Assembly: GCA_003162335.1 (NCBI GenBank)
Contig: PMMG01000016.1
Span: 1-35,099 of the forward strand
Direction: 5' to 3'
DNA: 35,099 nt
Source of the DNA: Dehalococcoidia bacterium
GTDB lineage: Bacteria > Chloroflexota > Dehalococcoidia > Dehalococcoidales > Fen-1064
Shown here: positions 9,905-18,812 of the stretch, one piece after another
Numbering within the stretch: position 1 is the stretch's first letter
Layout of the letters: each line of letters starts with the position of its first letter
Notes under the pieces: model-generated
Database searches by the model: none
Told to the model about the DNA's origin: nothing
The model's input: the letters and a program-made list of their open reading frames with translations, nothing else
Made by a program: the position numbers and the translations under genes

Positions 9905-10489
9905 ATGAATAAGATTGGTGAAATAGTCGAATCCGGCAGTTCTGCATTTACCGCGGAGTGCTATGAATTGCACAATATTCCTGCGCTCGGTAGCCTGGTC
10001 AAAGTAACCGGACAGGAAACGGATATTTTCGGCATTGTCTGTCAGGCAGGCACGGCCGGCATAGAACCCGGCAGGCATCCGGTGGCCCGCGGCAAGGACG
10101 AAACTTCGGAAGAAGCCGTCTACCAATCCAGTCCCCAGCTGCTGAAACTTTTACGCAGTGAATTTCAGGTATTGGTGGTCGGACAAAAAACCAGCGGCAG
10201 AATATTACAATATTTACCGGCTAAACCGGCGCACATCCATGCTTTTGTCTATCCCTGCGATTCCGCAGAAGTAAAAGAATTCAGCCGCTCTTTTGATTTT
10301 CTCAATATTCTGGTCAATAACCGGTTGGAAATTCCCACCGAAGACCTGACTGCAGCCGCCCTGCGCGAAATGAGTAAAGAACAAACCGACCCGCGCGCTT
10401 TCCTGGTCGGCGGCGGTAAAGCATTAACCTCGATTCTCAGCGGCGATTACCGCCGTCTAAAAGCAATTCTGGCGAGGCTGAAACAATGA
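9905..10489 (+). CDS. HAS-barrel-like protein upstream of HerA-type ATPase
   Basis: N-terminal IGEIVES...PALGSLVKVTG..TDIFGIVCQAGT resembles HAS-barrel; stop overlaps start of the HerA ORF by 4 nt. Confidence 0.55.
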   Translation: MNKIGEIVESGSSAFTAECYELHNIPALGSLVKVTGQETDIFGIVCQAGTAGIEPGRHPVARGKDETSEEAVYQSSPQLLKLLRSEFQVLVVGQKTSGRILQYLPAKPAHIHAFVYPCDSAEVKEFSRSFDFLNILVNNRLEIPTEDLTAAALREMSKEQTDPRAFLVGGGKALTSILSGDYRRLKAILARLKQ

Positions 10490-12108
10490 TGGAAACTCGA
10501 CGTGAGCAAAATCTGGGCATTGTCGTTGCCGGTTCGGTAGAAAAGGGCACTGAGGTCCGTTTGGATAGTTCTGCTTCGGTTGAGGATATGGTGGTAGGAC
10601 GTTATGTGACTATCGACGGTAAAAAACGGCGTTTCTTCGGTATGGTCACCGATATCAGCCTCGGTGTCACGGATGAGGAAATCGCTATCTCCCCGCCGGA
10701 TACCGCGGACGCTTTCTCGGCGGAAATTCTGGAAGGCACGGCTACTTACGGCTCACTGCACGTCCTGCCGATGTTGACCATTAGCGATGCAGTTAGCGGC
10801 ATCAACGAAGAACCGCAGCCGGTCAAGACCGTACCCAGTCATTTTTCCCGCGTGAAACTGGCCTCGGAAGCCGACATGGAATTTGTTTTTGGGAAAGAAA
10901 ATAATTCTAATTTCTACATCGGCAATCCGCTGGACATGGAAACGAAACTCTGCCTGAATCTGGAAACACTGGTGAAACGCAGTAACGGCATCTTCGGCAA
11001 GAGCGGCACCGGCAAAACATTTTTAACCCGCCTGTTACTGATTGGCATGCTGCAAAAGAGCAAAGCCACCAATCTGATTTTCGATATGCATAATGAATAC
11101 GGCTGGGCCGGCAGCTTTGAAGGCGGCAAAGGCGGCGTCAAAGCGCTCAAACAACTGTTCCCCTCAAAAGTGGCCGTCTTTACCCTCGATGAAGAGAACT
11201 CCCGGCACCGCGGCGTCAGTACGGATTTTGTTGTCCGCATCGGTTTTGATGAAATTGACCCGGAAGATATTTCTTTGCTGCGCCAGACCCTGAACCTCAC
11301 CGAACAGGCAGTAGAAGCCGTTTATCAACTTAAGCGCCATCTGGGCCGAAGCTGGATGCAGGAAACGCTGGATATGTCCGATTCGGATGAAATTGAAGTA
11401 CTGCTGAAAAACCTGAATATTCATGAAAGTAGCTTTGCCAACCTGCGTCGGGGCTTAGCATCCATCCGGCGCCTGCCGTTCCTTGTTCCCCACGCCCAGG
11501 TAAACGCAGTAGATTCAATATTGGGATACCTGGACCGGGGCATGAACGTCGTGCTGGAATTCGGCAGGCACCGCGATATAACAGCATACATGCTGGTGGC
11601 CAATATGCTCGCCCGCCGGATTTACCAGCGTTACCAGGAAAAAACCGAAGTTGCTATGGCCGGTAAAGTTACCCCGCCGACACCGCTGGTAATTACGATT
11701 GAAGAAGCCCATAAATTTCTCAATCATGAAATCGCCAACCAGACCATTTTCGGCGAAATTGCCCGCGAAATGCGTAAATATAATGTCACACTCCTGGTGA
11801 TCGACCAGCGGCCCAGCGCCATCGATGAGGAAATCATGTCGCAGCTGGGCACCAAGATCACCTGCTTGCTGGATAACGAAAAAGATATCGAAGCGGTATT
11901 GGCCGGCGTCTCCGGTAAAAATGAACTGAAAACTGTGCTGGCAAGGCTGGCACCGAAGCAGCAGGCCTTGATTTTCGGGCATGCGGTGCCGATGCCGGTG
12001 GCCTTCCGGCCGAAAGACTGGGGCACGGCGAAATCCTACGAAGAATTTACCCACGGCAATGATTCCCCCGAAAAAGCGGATAAAGACATCAAGGACTTGT
12101 TTGAATGA
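10486..12108 (+). CDS. herA: HerA-family (DUF87) ATPase with N-terminal HAS barrel
   Basis: Walker A GKSGTGKTFLTRLL, Walker B-like LVITIEEAHKFL, REMRKYNVTLLVIDQRPSAIDEEIMSQLGTKI. Confidence 0.88.
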   Translation: MMETRREQNLGIVVAGSVEKGTEVRLDSSASVEDMVVGRYVTIDGKKRRFFGMVTDISLGVTDEEIAISPPDTADAFSAEILEGTATYGSLHVLPMLTISDAVSGINEEPQPVKTVPSHFSRVKLASEADMEFVFGKENNSNFYIGNPLDMETKLCLNLETLVKRSNGIFGKSGTGKTFLTRLLLIGMLQKSKATNLIFDMHNEYGWAGSFEGGKGGVKALKQLFPSKVAVFTLDEENSRHRGVSTDFVVRIGFDEIDPEDISLLRQTLNLTEQAVEAVYQLKRHLGRSWMQETLDMSDSDEIEVLLKNLNIHESSFANLRRGLASIRRLPFLVPHAQVNAVDSILGYLDRGMNVVLEFGRHRDITAYMLVANMLARRIYQRYQEKTEVAMAGKVTPPTPLVITIEEAHKFLNHEIANQTIFGEIAREMRKYNVTLLVIDQRPSAIDEEIMSQLGTKITCLLDNEKDIEAVLAGVSGKNELKTVLARLAPKQQALIFGHAVPMPVAFRPKDWGTAKSYEEFTHGNDSPEKADKDIKDLFE

Positions 12109-12974
12109 ACAGGCAGAAAGTCGGGTTGGCATTGGGAGGCGGCGCGGCCCGAGGACTGGCGCATATCGGCGTGATGGAAGTCCTCGACAAGGAAGGCATT
12201 CCCATCGATATGATTGCCGGTACCAGTGTAGGCGCAATCATCGGCGGATATTACGCCAGTAAAAAAGACGTTAAATCGATGCGGCCGCTGGCTGTCGCTT
12301 TCGGTGCGCAAAGACTCCGGTATTTTTCCGATTTTACTCTGCCGCATTTTAGCACGGTGCGACCGCTGGCCAAAGCCTTCGGCCTGGAAAATAAAAGTTA
12401 TTTATCGGATTTCACGCAACCGTGGACCGGCATTATCAAGGGTCAGCGTATCGAGACAGAACTGAAAAAAATAATCGGCGCAGAAACGAGATTTGAGGAT
12501 CTGCATATTCCATTCTCCTGTATTGCAGTGGATATCGATAACGGGGAAGAAGTGGTGATCCATGACGGCAAGGTCTGGGAAGCTGTGCGCGCCAGTTCGT
12601 CAATTCCAGTGTTTTTTAACGTTGTAAAGATGCACGGCAGGAATCTGGTGGACGGCGGTTTGATGAATCCGGTGCCGACCAAAACCGTCCGTGATATGGG
12701 CGCCGACTTTGTTATCTCCGTCAATGTTCTTCCCTATAAGGCAACCAGCGACACGCGGGAACCGAGCATTTTTTCCATCATGATGAAGGCTTTCTATATA
12801 CTGGATGCCAAGTTCATCAATGCTTCCATCAAGGACTCCGATGCCGTGATCGAACCGGATGTCGTGCACATCGCGTTCACGGATTTTCAACGGGCAGAAG
12901 AGTGCATCGAAATCGGCGCGGCAGCCGCGCGTAAAGTTGTGCCGGTAATTAAGAAAAAACTGGGGCTGCCCTGA
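12105..12974 (+). CDS. Patatin-like phospholipase (RssA/YlbK-like)
   Basis: GGGAARGLAHIGV oxyanion hole, GTSVG nucleophile elbow, DGG motif (LVDGGLMNPVP); overlaps herA stop by 4 nt. Confidence 0.9.
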   Translation: MNRQKVGLALGGGAARGLAHIGVMEVLDKEGIPIDMIAGTSVGAIIGGYYASKKDVKSMRPLAVAFGAQRLRYFSDFTLPHFSTVRPLAKAFGLENKSYLSDFTQPWTGIIKGQRIETELKKIIGAETRFEDLHIPFSCIAVDIDNGEEVVIHDGKVWEAVRASSSIPVFFNVVKMHGRNLVDGGLMNPVPTKTVRDMGADFVISVNVLPYKATSDTREPSIFSIMMKAFYILDAKFINASIKDSDAVIEPDVVHIAFTDFQRAEECIEIGAAAARKVVPVIKKKLGLP

Positions 12975-12985
12975 TTCCCGGGAAA

Positions 12986-13837
12986 ATGATGATGCAAACT
13001 GAATCTCTTTTATTCAGAACGAAAAAGTTATTGACAACCTACGACCTGCATGCGAAAAAGGGATTAGGGCAGAATTTTCTGATCGACGGCGGTATCCTGA
13101 AAAAGATTGCTGCCGCGGCTGAATTAACCTCGACGGATACCGTAATCGAGGTAGGCCCCGGGCTGGGAGTGCTCACGGAAACACTGGTCGAGCAGGCCGG
13201 CAAAGTTATCGCGATTGAACTTGATGATAATCTTGCCGGTATTCTGAAAAACCGTTTCGCCGATGTAAAAAAACTCACCGTGATCAATGACGACGTGTTA
13301 AAAGTAAATCCCGCTGACATCCTCGGCATAGACACAAATTATAAGGTCGTAGCTAATTTACCTTACTATATTACCTCGGCGGTTATCCGCCATTTTCTGG
13401 AAGCTCCGGTCAAGCCGGCAGTGCTGATCTTGATGGTACAGAAAGAAGTTGCGAAGCAGATTACCGCGCAGCCCGGCGAAATGAGCTTGCTCAGCGTCAG
13501 CGTCCAGTTGTACGGCAAGCCGATGGTGGTCGGTAAAGTCTCCGCACACTGTTTTTACCCGGCGCCGAATGTTGATTCGGCTATTTTGAAGATCTCCGTC
13601 TACCCGCACTCGAAGATCGAGACCGCAGATATTACCGGATTTTTTGATATTGCGCGGGCGGGTTTCAGCGCTAATCGCAAACAACTGGTCAATTCGCTGG
13701 CCAATGGTTTAAAAGTATCGAAAACGGAGATTATTCCCGTTCTGGATCAGGCAGGCATTGACCCGCAGCGGCGGGCGGAGACATTGACTATCGATGAGTG
13801 GGGAAATTTGTTTAGGGCATTTAAAGAGAAGCGATAA
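12986..13837 (+). CDS. rsmA: 16S rRNA (adenine(1518)-N(6)/adenine(1519)-N(6))-dimethyltransferase
   Basis: KKGLGQNFLID, VIEVGPGLGVLTETL, VVANLPYYITSAVI, VQKEVAKQI. Confidence 0.95.
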   Translation: MMMQTESLLFRTKKLLTTYDLHAKKGLGQNFLIDGGILKKIAAAAELTSTDTVIEVGPGLGVLTETLVEQAGKVIAIELDDNLAGILKNRFADVKKLTVINDDVLKVNPADILGIDTNYKVVANLPYYITSAVIRHFLEAPVKPAVLILMVQKEVAKQITAQPGEMSLLSVSVQLYGKPMVVGKVSAHCFYPAPNVDSAILKISVYPHSKIETADITGFFDIARAGFSANRKQLVNSLANGLKVSKTEIIPVLDQAGIDPQRRAETLTIDEWGNLFRAFKEKR

Positions 13838-13859
13838 ATAGGCACAATAAATAGTAGCC

Positions 13860-14023
13860 TGAGATTGTCCGAAATTCCCTGGATTGTCGGGTTAAGCCCG
13901 ACAATGACAATAACAAATATTCTATTCCAGCAAAGCTGGAATAGAATATTCACGAATTGTCATTCCCGACCTGATCGGGAATCCATATAAATTTTTTCGA
14001 ATATCTATTTTCGGACAGCCTCA
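13860..14023 (-). repeat. MITE-like element copy A (inverse orientation relative to B-D)
   Basis: TGAGATTGTCCGA...TCGGACAGCCTCA terminal inverted repeats with three internal palindromes shared with copies at 21487, 24392 and 25007. Confidence 0.85.
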
Positions 14024-14120
14024 TTAAGGAATGGGGCGTTGCGGCATGATAAAATGACGGACATATTTAGAATGATAATGAACTATGTTTTCCCAAATTA
14101 TTCGGAGATTAAACAATAAA

Positions 14121-14975
14121 ATGTTAAACATAGAAGCGCCGGCAAAAATCAATTTGACACTGGAAGTCCTTAGCAAGCGCGCTGACGACTACCATGAAAT
14201 ACGCAGCGTGATTCAGACACTGAATTTCTGTGATTCCTTGCAGATTTCACCGCGCAAAGACGTTCAATTTAAAAGCAATAAAACAGGGTGGTCGGGAGAT
14301 CAAAGCCTGGTTGCCAAAGCGGCGAAACGGCTGCAGGCTGCAACAGGCTGTAAAACTGGCGCCGCAATCAAGATCAAAAAACGCCTGCCTTTGATATCCG
14401 GCCTGGGCGGCGACAGCAGCGATGCCGCGGCAGTACTGCTCGGTCTCAACCAATTCTGGGAACTGGGGCTGGCTCCTGAAAAATTACACACACTGGCGCG
14501 GGAATTGGGCTCTGACGTTTCTTTCTTTCTCTCCGGCGGCACGGCTTTAATGGAAGGCCGCGGAGAGAAAATTACATCTTTGCCCCCGCTGCCGCACCAA
14601 TGGGTGATTCTGATTATCCCGAATGTCGCTGCAATGCCGGGGAAAACCAAACGGCTGTACGGCATGCTGCGCCCCTGTCATTACACTGATGGGAAAATTA
14701 CAGAGCAGTTGATAACCGATCTGAAATCCAAACATGAATTCAAAACTTCTTCGCTCTTTAATACCTTCGAAAATGTCGCCTTTGCCCACGGTGAAGAACT
14801 GGCGAAATACCACGATTATATTCTGAAAATCGGCGCTCCCAACGTTCACCTGGCTGGCTCCGGGCCGTCCCTGTTTACGTTGCTGGAAGAAAAAGCGCAG
14901 GCGGAAGATTTATTATTGCGCCTCAAAAATCACAAGATGGAAGCCTATCTGACCGATACCAGGAACGGTTTGTAA
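14121..14975 (+). CDS. ispE: 4-diphosphocytidyl-2-C-methyl-D-erythritol kinase
   Basis: APAKINLTLEVLSKRADDYHEIRSV, PLISGLGGDSSDAAAVLLGL, GSDVSFFLSGGTALMEGRGE; start placed at MLNIEAPAK rather than the longer 14085 call. Confidence 0.92.
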   Translation: MLNIEAPAKINLTLEVLSKRADDYHEIRSVIQTLNFCDSLQISPRKDVQFKSNKTGWSGDQSLVAKAAKRLQAATGCKTGAAIKIKKRLPLISGLGGDSSDAAAVLLGLNQFWELGLAPEKLHTLARELGSDVSFFLSGGTALMEGRGEKITSLPPLPHQWVILIIPNVAAMPGKTKRLYGMLRPCHYTDGKITEQLITDLKSKHEFKTSSLFNTFENVAFAHGEELAKYHDYILKIGAPNVHLAGSGPSLFTLLEEKAQAEDLLLRLKNHKMEAYLTDTRNGL

Positions 14976-15209
14976 GTTGGGATAAGTTTCAACTAACAAA
15001 ATCCATCCTGACCTTCCCGCTCAAACTAGAAGGAATAAACATTTAATAATTCTTATCAAACAATGCTGACACCTGATTGTTTAGTCCAAAGGCGAAATAC
15101 CCGGAGATTTTCTGATTTAGAAGAAAATTGGAGGTCCTTTTTAGCCGCAGTTAAAAAGGATATGACTTTCAGTCAAAATGTACTGATAGCTGCTTGCTGT
15201 ACTTGGCAT

Positions 15210-15238
15210 TTGGAATTTACCCCGTATCCTTATATAAT
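15210..15238 (+). promoter_or_regulatory. Candidate sigma-70-type promoter for rubrerythrin
   Basis: TTGGAA - 17 nt - TATAAT, about 30 nt upstream of the rubrerythrin start. Confidence 0.5.
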
Positions 15239-15270
15239 AGTGACAAATATTGGAAAGATGGAGGATTGAA

Positions 15271-15774
15271 ATGACGCAGACAGATGATAATTTAAAGGAA
15301 GCTTTTGCCGGAGAAAGTCAGGCTAACCGCCGCTACACCTTTTTTGCGGAAAAGGCCGAAAAAGAGGGACTGAAACAGGTGGCGCGTTTATTCCGGGCCG
15401 CCGCAGAGGCCGAGACCGTACATGCCCGCAATCATTTCAACGCCATGGATGGAGTGGGTTCCAGCATCGATAACATCAGCGCCGGGGTCATCGGCGAACA
15501 CCTGGAGTTTACCAGAATGTACCCGGGTTTTATTGATAAAGCCGAAGAAGAAGGGAACAACCGGGCGCAAAAATCCTTTGAATACGCCAATCAGGTGGAA
15601 GAAATCCACTACAACATGTACCAGGAAATGCTGAAGAAGGTTAAGGCCAAACAGCCGATTAAAGACGAGCCGTATTATGTCTGCCCGGTTTGCGGCAATA
15701 CCGTGGCCGGAAATGCCCCGGATGTTTGCCCGATCTGCGGTACCCCCGGCAGTAAATTTAAAAAGATCGAATAA
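15271..15774 (+). CDS. Rubrerythrin
   Basis: Ferritin-like EAFAGESQANRRY, EAETVHARNH, C-terminal rubredoxin-like CPVCGNTV..CPICGTPGSKF; start at ATGACGCAG. Confidence 0.95.
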   Translation: MTQTDDNLKEAFAGESQANRRYTFFAEKAEKEGLKQVARLFRAAAEAETVHARNHFNAMDGVGSSIDNISAGVIGEHLEFTRMYPGFIDKAEEEGNNRAQKSFEYANQVEEIHYNMYQEMLKKVKAKQPIKDEPYYVCPVCGNTVAGNAPDVCPICGTPGSKFKKIE

Positions 15775-15828
15775 ACGGCTTGATTCTCTTTTATAACTAA
15801 AATAGACGGAAACCTGCACTGGTTTGCT

Positions 15829-15910
15829 CTAAGTAGAAACTCCGGAAGAGGGAGTACAAGCGCACTCCCTCTCGTTTACCATCCTCTCCTTTTTAGGGAG
15901 GGGATTCAGG
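15829..15910. repeat. Dispersed two-hairpin repeat (CTAAGTAGAAA..CTCC family), copy 1
   Basis: CTAAGTAGAAACTCCGGAAGAGGGAGTACAAGCGCACTCCCTCTCGTTTACCATCCTCTCC; related to 29740-29832. Confidence 0.65.
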
Positions 15911-16010
15911 TAATTGGCGTTTGTTTTTTCCGATAGCCAAAAGTTAACTATCCAATTAAATTCAACCCAAAATTCGTCTAAATAAATAATTGATCGATAG
16001 GAGCAATTAA

Positions 16011-16376
16011 ATGACCGCGGACACACAAAACAAGTTTGTAAAGACCTGGAAACCCACCGTCGCCGGGATCTTGAGCATCATCGCCGGGGTGTTTGCTGTA
16101 TTCCTGGCGTTGTTGATGTTCCGGCGGCACGAGGTTATCGCACTGTTTTTCCCGAATAGAAGGTGGCGAATCACCGGTCTCTTTATTCTGCTGCTGGCCG
16201 TAATGTCGATCACCGGCGGTATTTTTGCGTTAATGCGGAAAGCCTGGGGCGTGGCACTGGCCGGAGCGATCACTGCCCTTTATCCTTTCGGGGTCTTCGG
16301 GATCCTGTCGATTATCTTCATCACGCTGGCTAAAGATGAATTCGGAACACCCGCCGACAAAGACTCGGTGAGGTAA
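16011..16376 (+). CDS. Small predicted membrane protein (DUF4064-like)
   Basis: 120-residue ORF with three to four hydrophobic segments; no specific family certain. Confidence 0.5.
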   Translation: MTADTQNKFVKTWKPTVAGILSIIAGVFAVFLALLMFRRHEVIALFFPNRRWRITGLFILLLAVMSITGGIFALMRKAWGVALAGAITALYPFGVFGILSIIFITLAKDEFGTPADKDSVR

Positions 16377-16393
16377 AACACAGGTAATAACTC

Positions 16394-17248
16394 TTAATCC
16401 AGCCCCAGTAATTTCGCCGGGTTCACCTTCGCCATCAATTCGATCTCGCGTTCGCTGATGCCGTTCTTAAGCAGCAGTGCGATAAACATTCGCATACCCT
16501 CCGCTGGAGTGGGATTAAAGGCTTGTCCCAGGTCGGTGCCGATGATACAGTGCTCCGCCCCGACATTTCTAATCGCGCGCACCAACAGCTGGGGGTCATC
16601 CCTGTGCTCGTTAGGCAAAAATCCGACGTAGATGTATTCGATGAAGGCGCCCATCTGTCCCAGGCGGCGCTGTTCTTCCAGATCGGGCGAACGTTCGAAG
16701 GAATGTGTTGAAGCATGGGTAACCACAAATTTCGTGATCCCCATTGCCAGCGCTTCTTCCGCCAGCACCATGGTTTCCCGCGCGGAAATATGGCCGGTTG
16801 CCAGCACCATGTTATATTCCTTGACCAGCGATAATATCCTCTCCATCTCGGGCACCGGTTTATTTTCCGGAGTTAATATGGACAATCCGTTCTCATCTGC
16901 CGGTAACCGTCCGGATTTGTTCGGCGAAGTTTTGGAGGAATGGGTAGGCAGCCAGACTACTTTAGCGCCGAGTTTGGCCGAAGTTTCCAGTGCATAATAG
17001 TTAAGTCCACCCACATCATAATCAAGGCAAATACTGCCGAAAACCTTGACTTCCGGCACTAGTTGGTTGACCATCGTTGCCAGCGGCACCGTCGGGTAAT
17101 TTTGATTTTTCAGCACGATCGCTCTCATCCCCATCGCGCGTGCCTGTCTGGCCGTCTCCAGCGCATCCGACCGGGTCGGCATCGTTAAATCCGGGCCGTG
17201 GTGGAGATGCATATCTATGGATCCGCGGACTAAATCATCGATCATCAT
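16394..17248 (-). CDS. Amidohydrolase-like metal-dependent hydrolase (DUF6282-like)
   Basis: IDMHLHHGPDL metal-binding start, TGHISARE, VTHAS, CIIGTDLGQ motifs in TIM-barrel hydrolase order. Confidence 0.7.
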   Translation of the reverse strand: MMIDDLVRGSIDMHLHHGPDLTMPTRSDALETARQARAMGMRAIVLKNQNYPTVPLATMVNQLVPEVKVFGSICLDYDVGGLNYYALETSAKLGAKVVWLPTHSSKTSPNKSGRLPADENGLSILTPENKPVPEMERILSLVKEYNMVLATGHISARETMVLAEEALAMGITKFVVTHASTHSFERSPDLEEQRRLGQMGAFIEYIYVGFLPNEHRDDPQLLVRAIRNVGAEHCIIGTDLGQAFNPTPAEGMRMFIALLLKNGISEREIELMAKVNPAKLLGLD

Positions 17249-17266
17249 TTCTCAACTCCAGCAGAA

Positions 17267-18202
17267 TTAAATAATCAGCTTTCTGATCTCGTGGATCGCC
17301 AGCGCCTCTGCGGCGGTAAAACGCAGGAATTTAGTGATCTCCAGTATTTCATCATCCGTCAGGCGGTACGTCAACAGTCCCAGGTAAAAATCGGGGGTAG
17401 CCCGACCGGAATCACGGGCGGTCTGGAATCTATCGGCCAGCCAGTCATCGGCTTTTAGTGAAGTATGCAATTCCTGTAAAGCGCCCAGTTCATCGGCACG
17501 CGCCAAAACTTTTTCCGGTTGCTGTTCTTTCAATACCAGTTCCAGTTCATGCCTGAGGCGGAATCCGCCGACGGTCTTCATTTGCTTTACATTGCGTTTC
17601 AGTAACTGCAAAGTATCCGGTTCGATCTGGAAACCCAGCCGCTGCTCATAGCGGATCGCCCGCCAGATACGGGTGGCATCATCGACAAAACTGTTTCCAT
17701 GCAGTACCCGGATGTATTTTTTCCCCAGGTCTTTCATCCCGCCGTAGCGGTCATATAATTCTCCGTAATGGGCAGGGCTCAGGCCAACAGCCATCGCGTT
17801 TACCGTAAAATCACGGCGGAAAAGGTCGGTTTTGATCGTGCCGGGAGTAACCAATGGCAAAGCGCCGGGTCGGGCATAAGTTTCCGTGCGGGCCGTCGCA
17901 AAATCAACCGTCCATTTATCCAACGCGATTTTCGCGGTATTAAACATCTTGTGGGTAGTCAGTTTCCCGCCCGCTTTTTCGACGAAATCCGTAGCCAGCG
18001 CAACAGCATCGCCTTCCACCACCAGATCGATATCAAAATTTCCGTTGGCCTGCCCCAGCAGCAGGTCGCGGACGATCCCGCCCACCAGGTACAGCGGCAG
18101 ATTTTTACTCTCCGCAATGGCTGTCGCCTTTTTGATCAGCGCGATGGCCTCGGCGGGCAGGCTTCTTTCAATTTTTTCGGCCAGATTGATCTGTTTCGGC
18201 AT
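17267..18202 (-). CDS. CCA tRNA nucleotidyltransferase/poly(A) polymerase family protein (short form)
   Basis: LYLVGGIVRDLLLGQANGNFDIDLVVEGDA, FRRDFTVNAMAVGLS, DDATRIWRAIRYEQRLGF. Confidence 0.88.
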   Translation of the reverse strand: MPKQINLAEKIERSLPAEAIALIKKATAIAESKNLPLYLVGGIVRDLLLGQANGNFDIDLVVEGDAVALATDFVEKAGGKLTTHKMFNTAKIALDKWTVDFATARTETYARPGALPLVTPGTIKTDLFRRDFTVNAMAVGLSPAHYGELYDRYGGMKDLGKKYIRVLHGNSFVDDATRIWRAIRYEQRLGFQIEPDTLQLLKRNVKQMKTVGGFRLRHELELVLKEQQPEKVLARADELGALQELHTSLKADDWLADRFQTARDSGRATPDFYLGLLTYRLTDDEILEITKFLRFTAAEALAIHEIRKLII

Positions 18203-18409
18203 TTGTCCACACTAAATAATTTTCTCTATCTTACCATAACGGCGCATTGCCATTCCCGCGAAGGCAGGAATACAGTAATCTATCGTCTCGCTATCTGGAT
18301 TAGTAGCACAGGCCTCCGCGCCTGTGAGCTATTAATTCCCCTTCTTTTCATCGTCATTGCTAGTGTAGCGCATCAATCTCCGAGAAGGGAGATTTACCAA
18401 TCGCAGCTC

Positions 18410-18500
18410 AAGCAAGGCTTGAGTTAGAGGGGCGCAGCCCCTCTAAGCAACTTCCTCTTCCCATGCGGGAAGAGATTGAAAGATGGGGCGTTGTGATTGT
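18410..18500. repeat. Dispersed repeat with GAGGGGCGCAGCCCCTC palindrome, copy 1
   Basis: AGCAAGGCTTGAGTTAGAGGGGCGCAGCCCCTCTAA..CTCTTCCC..GGGAAGAGATT..GGGGCGTTGTG; matches 28869-28956. Confidence 0.75.
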
Positions 18501-18812
18501 ATTACCGTTGCAAAACAAAAATGGACTTCAATATAATAAACATATTCTACACTCTTCGGGAAGTATATGTGCGAACAATATCCCCGTTCTAAAATGCCCA
18601 TGCTAAAAGTTTGCTTGACAAAGAGACGATAATTTCAGAATCGCCTGCTCAGAGCACTTGCGACTGTAGTTTGCCGTCACCCATAAAGGATGACAACCCA
18701 CCCCACTAAAATCACATCCCTCCATAACATTATCAACTAGAATATACTTGTAACGCACTGCCAAATATAGTAGCCTGAATACTGCCATACCCTGACCGCA
18801 AAGGAATCATAA

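Noticed and set aside
11515-12237. 240-aa minus-strand ORF antisense to herA/patatin
   Set aside because: Both sense genes carry clear catalytic motifs here; no independent support for the antisense frame.
17768-18427. 219-aa plus-strand ORF antisense to the CCA-transferase-like gene
   Set aside because: Covers the conserved GGIVRDLLLG motif of the sense gene and runs into repeat DNA; not credible.
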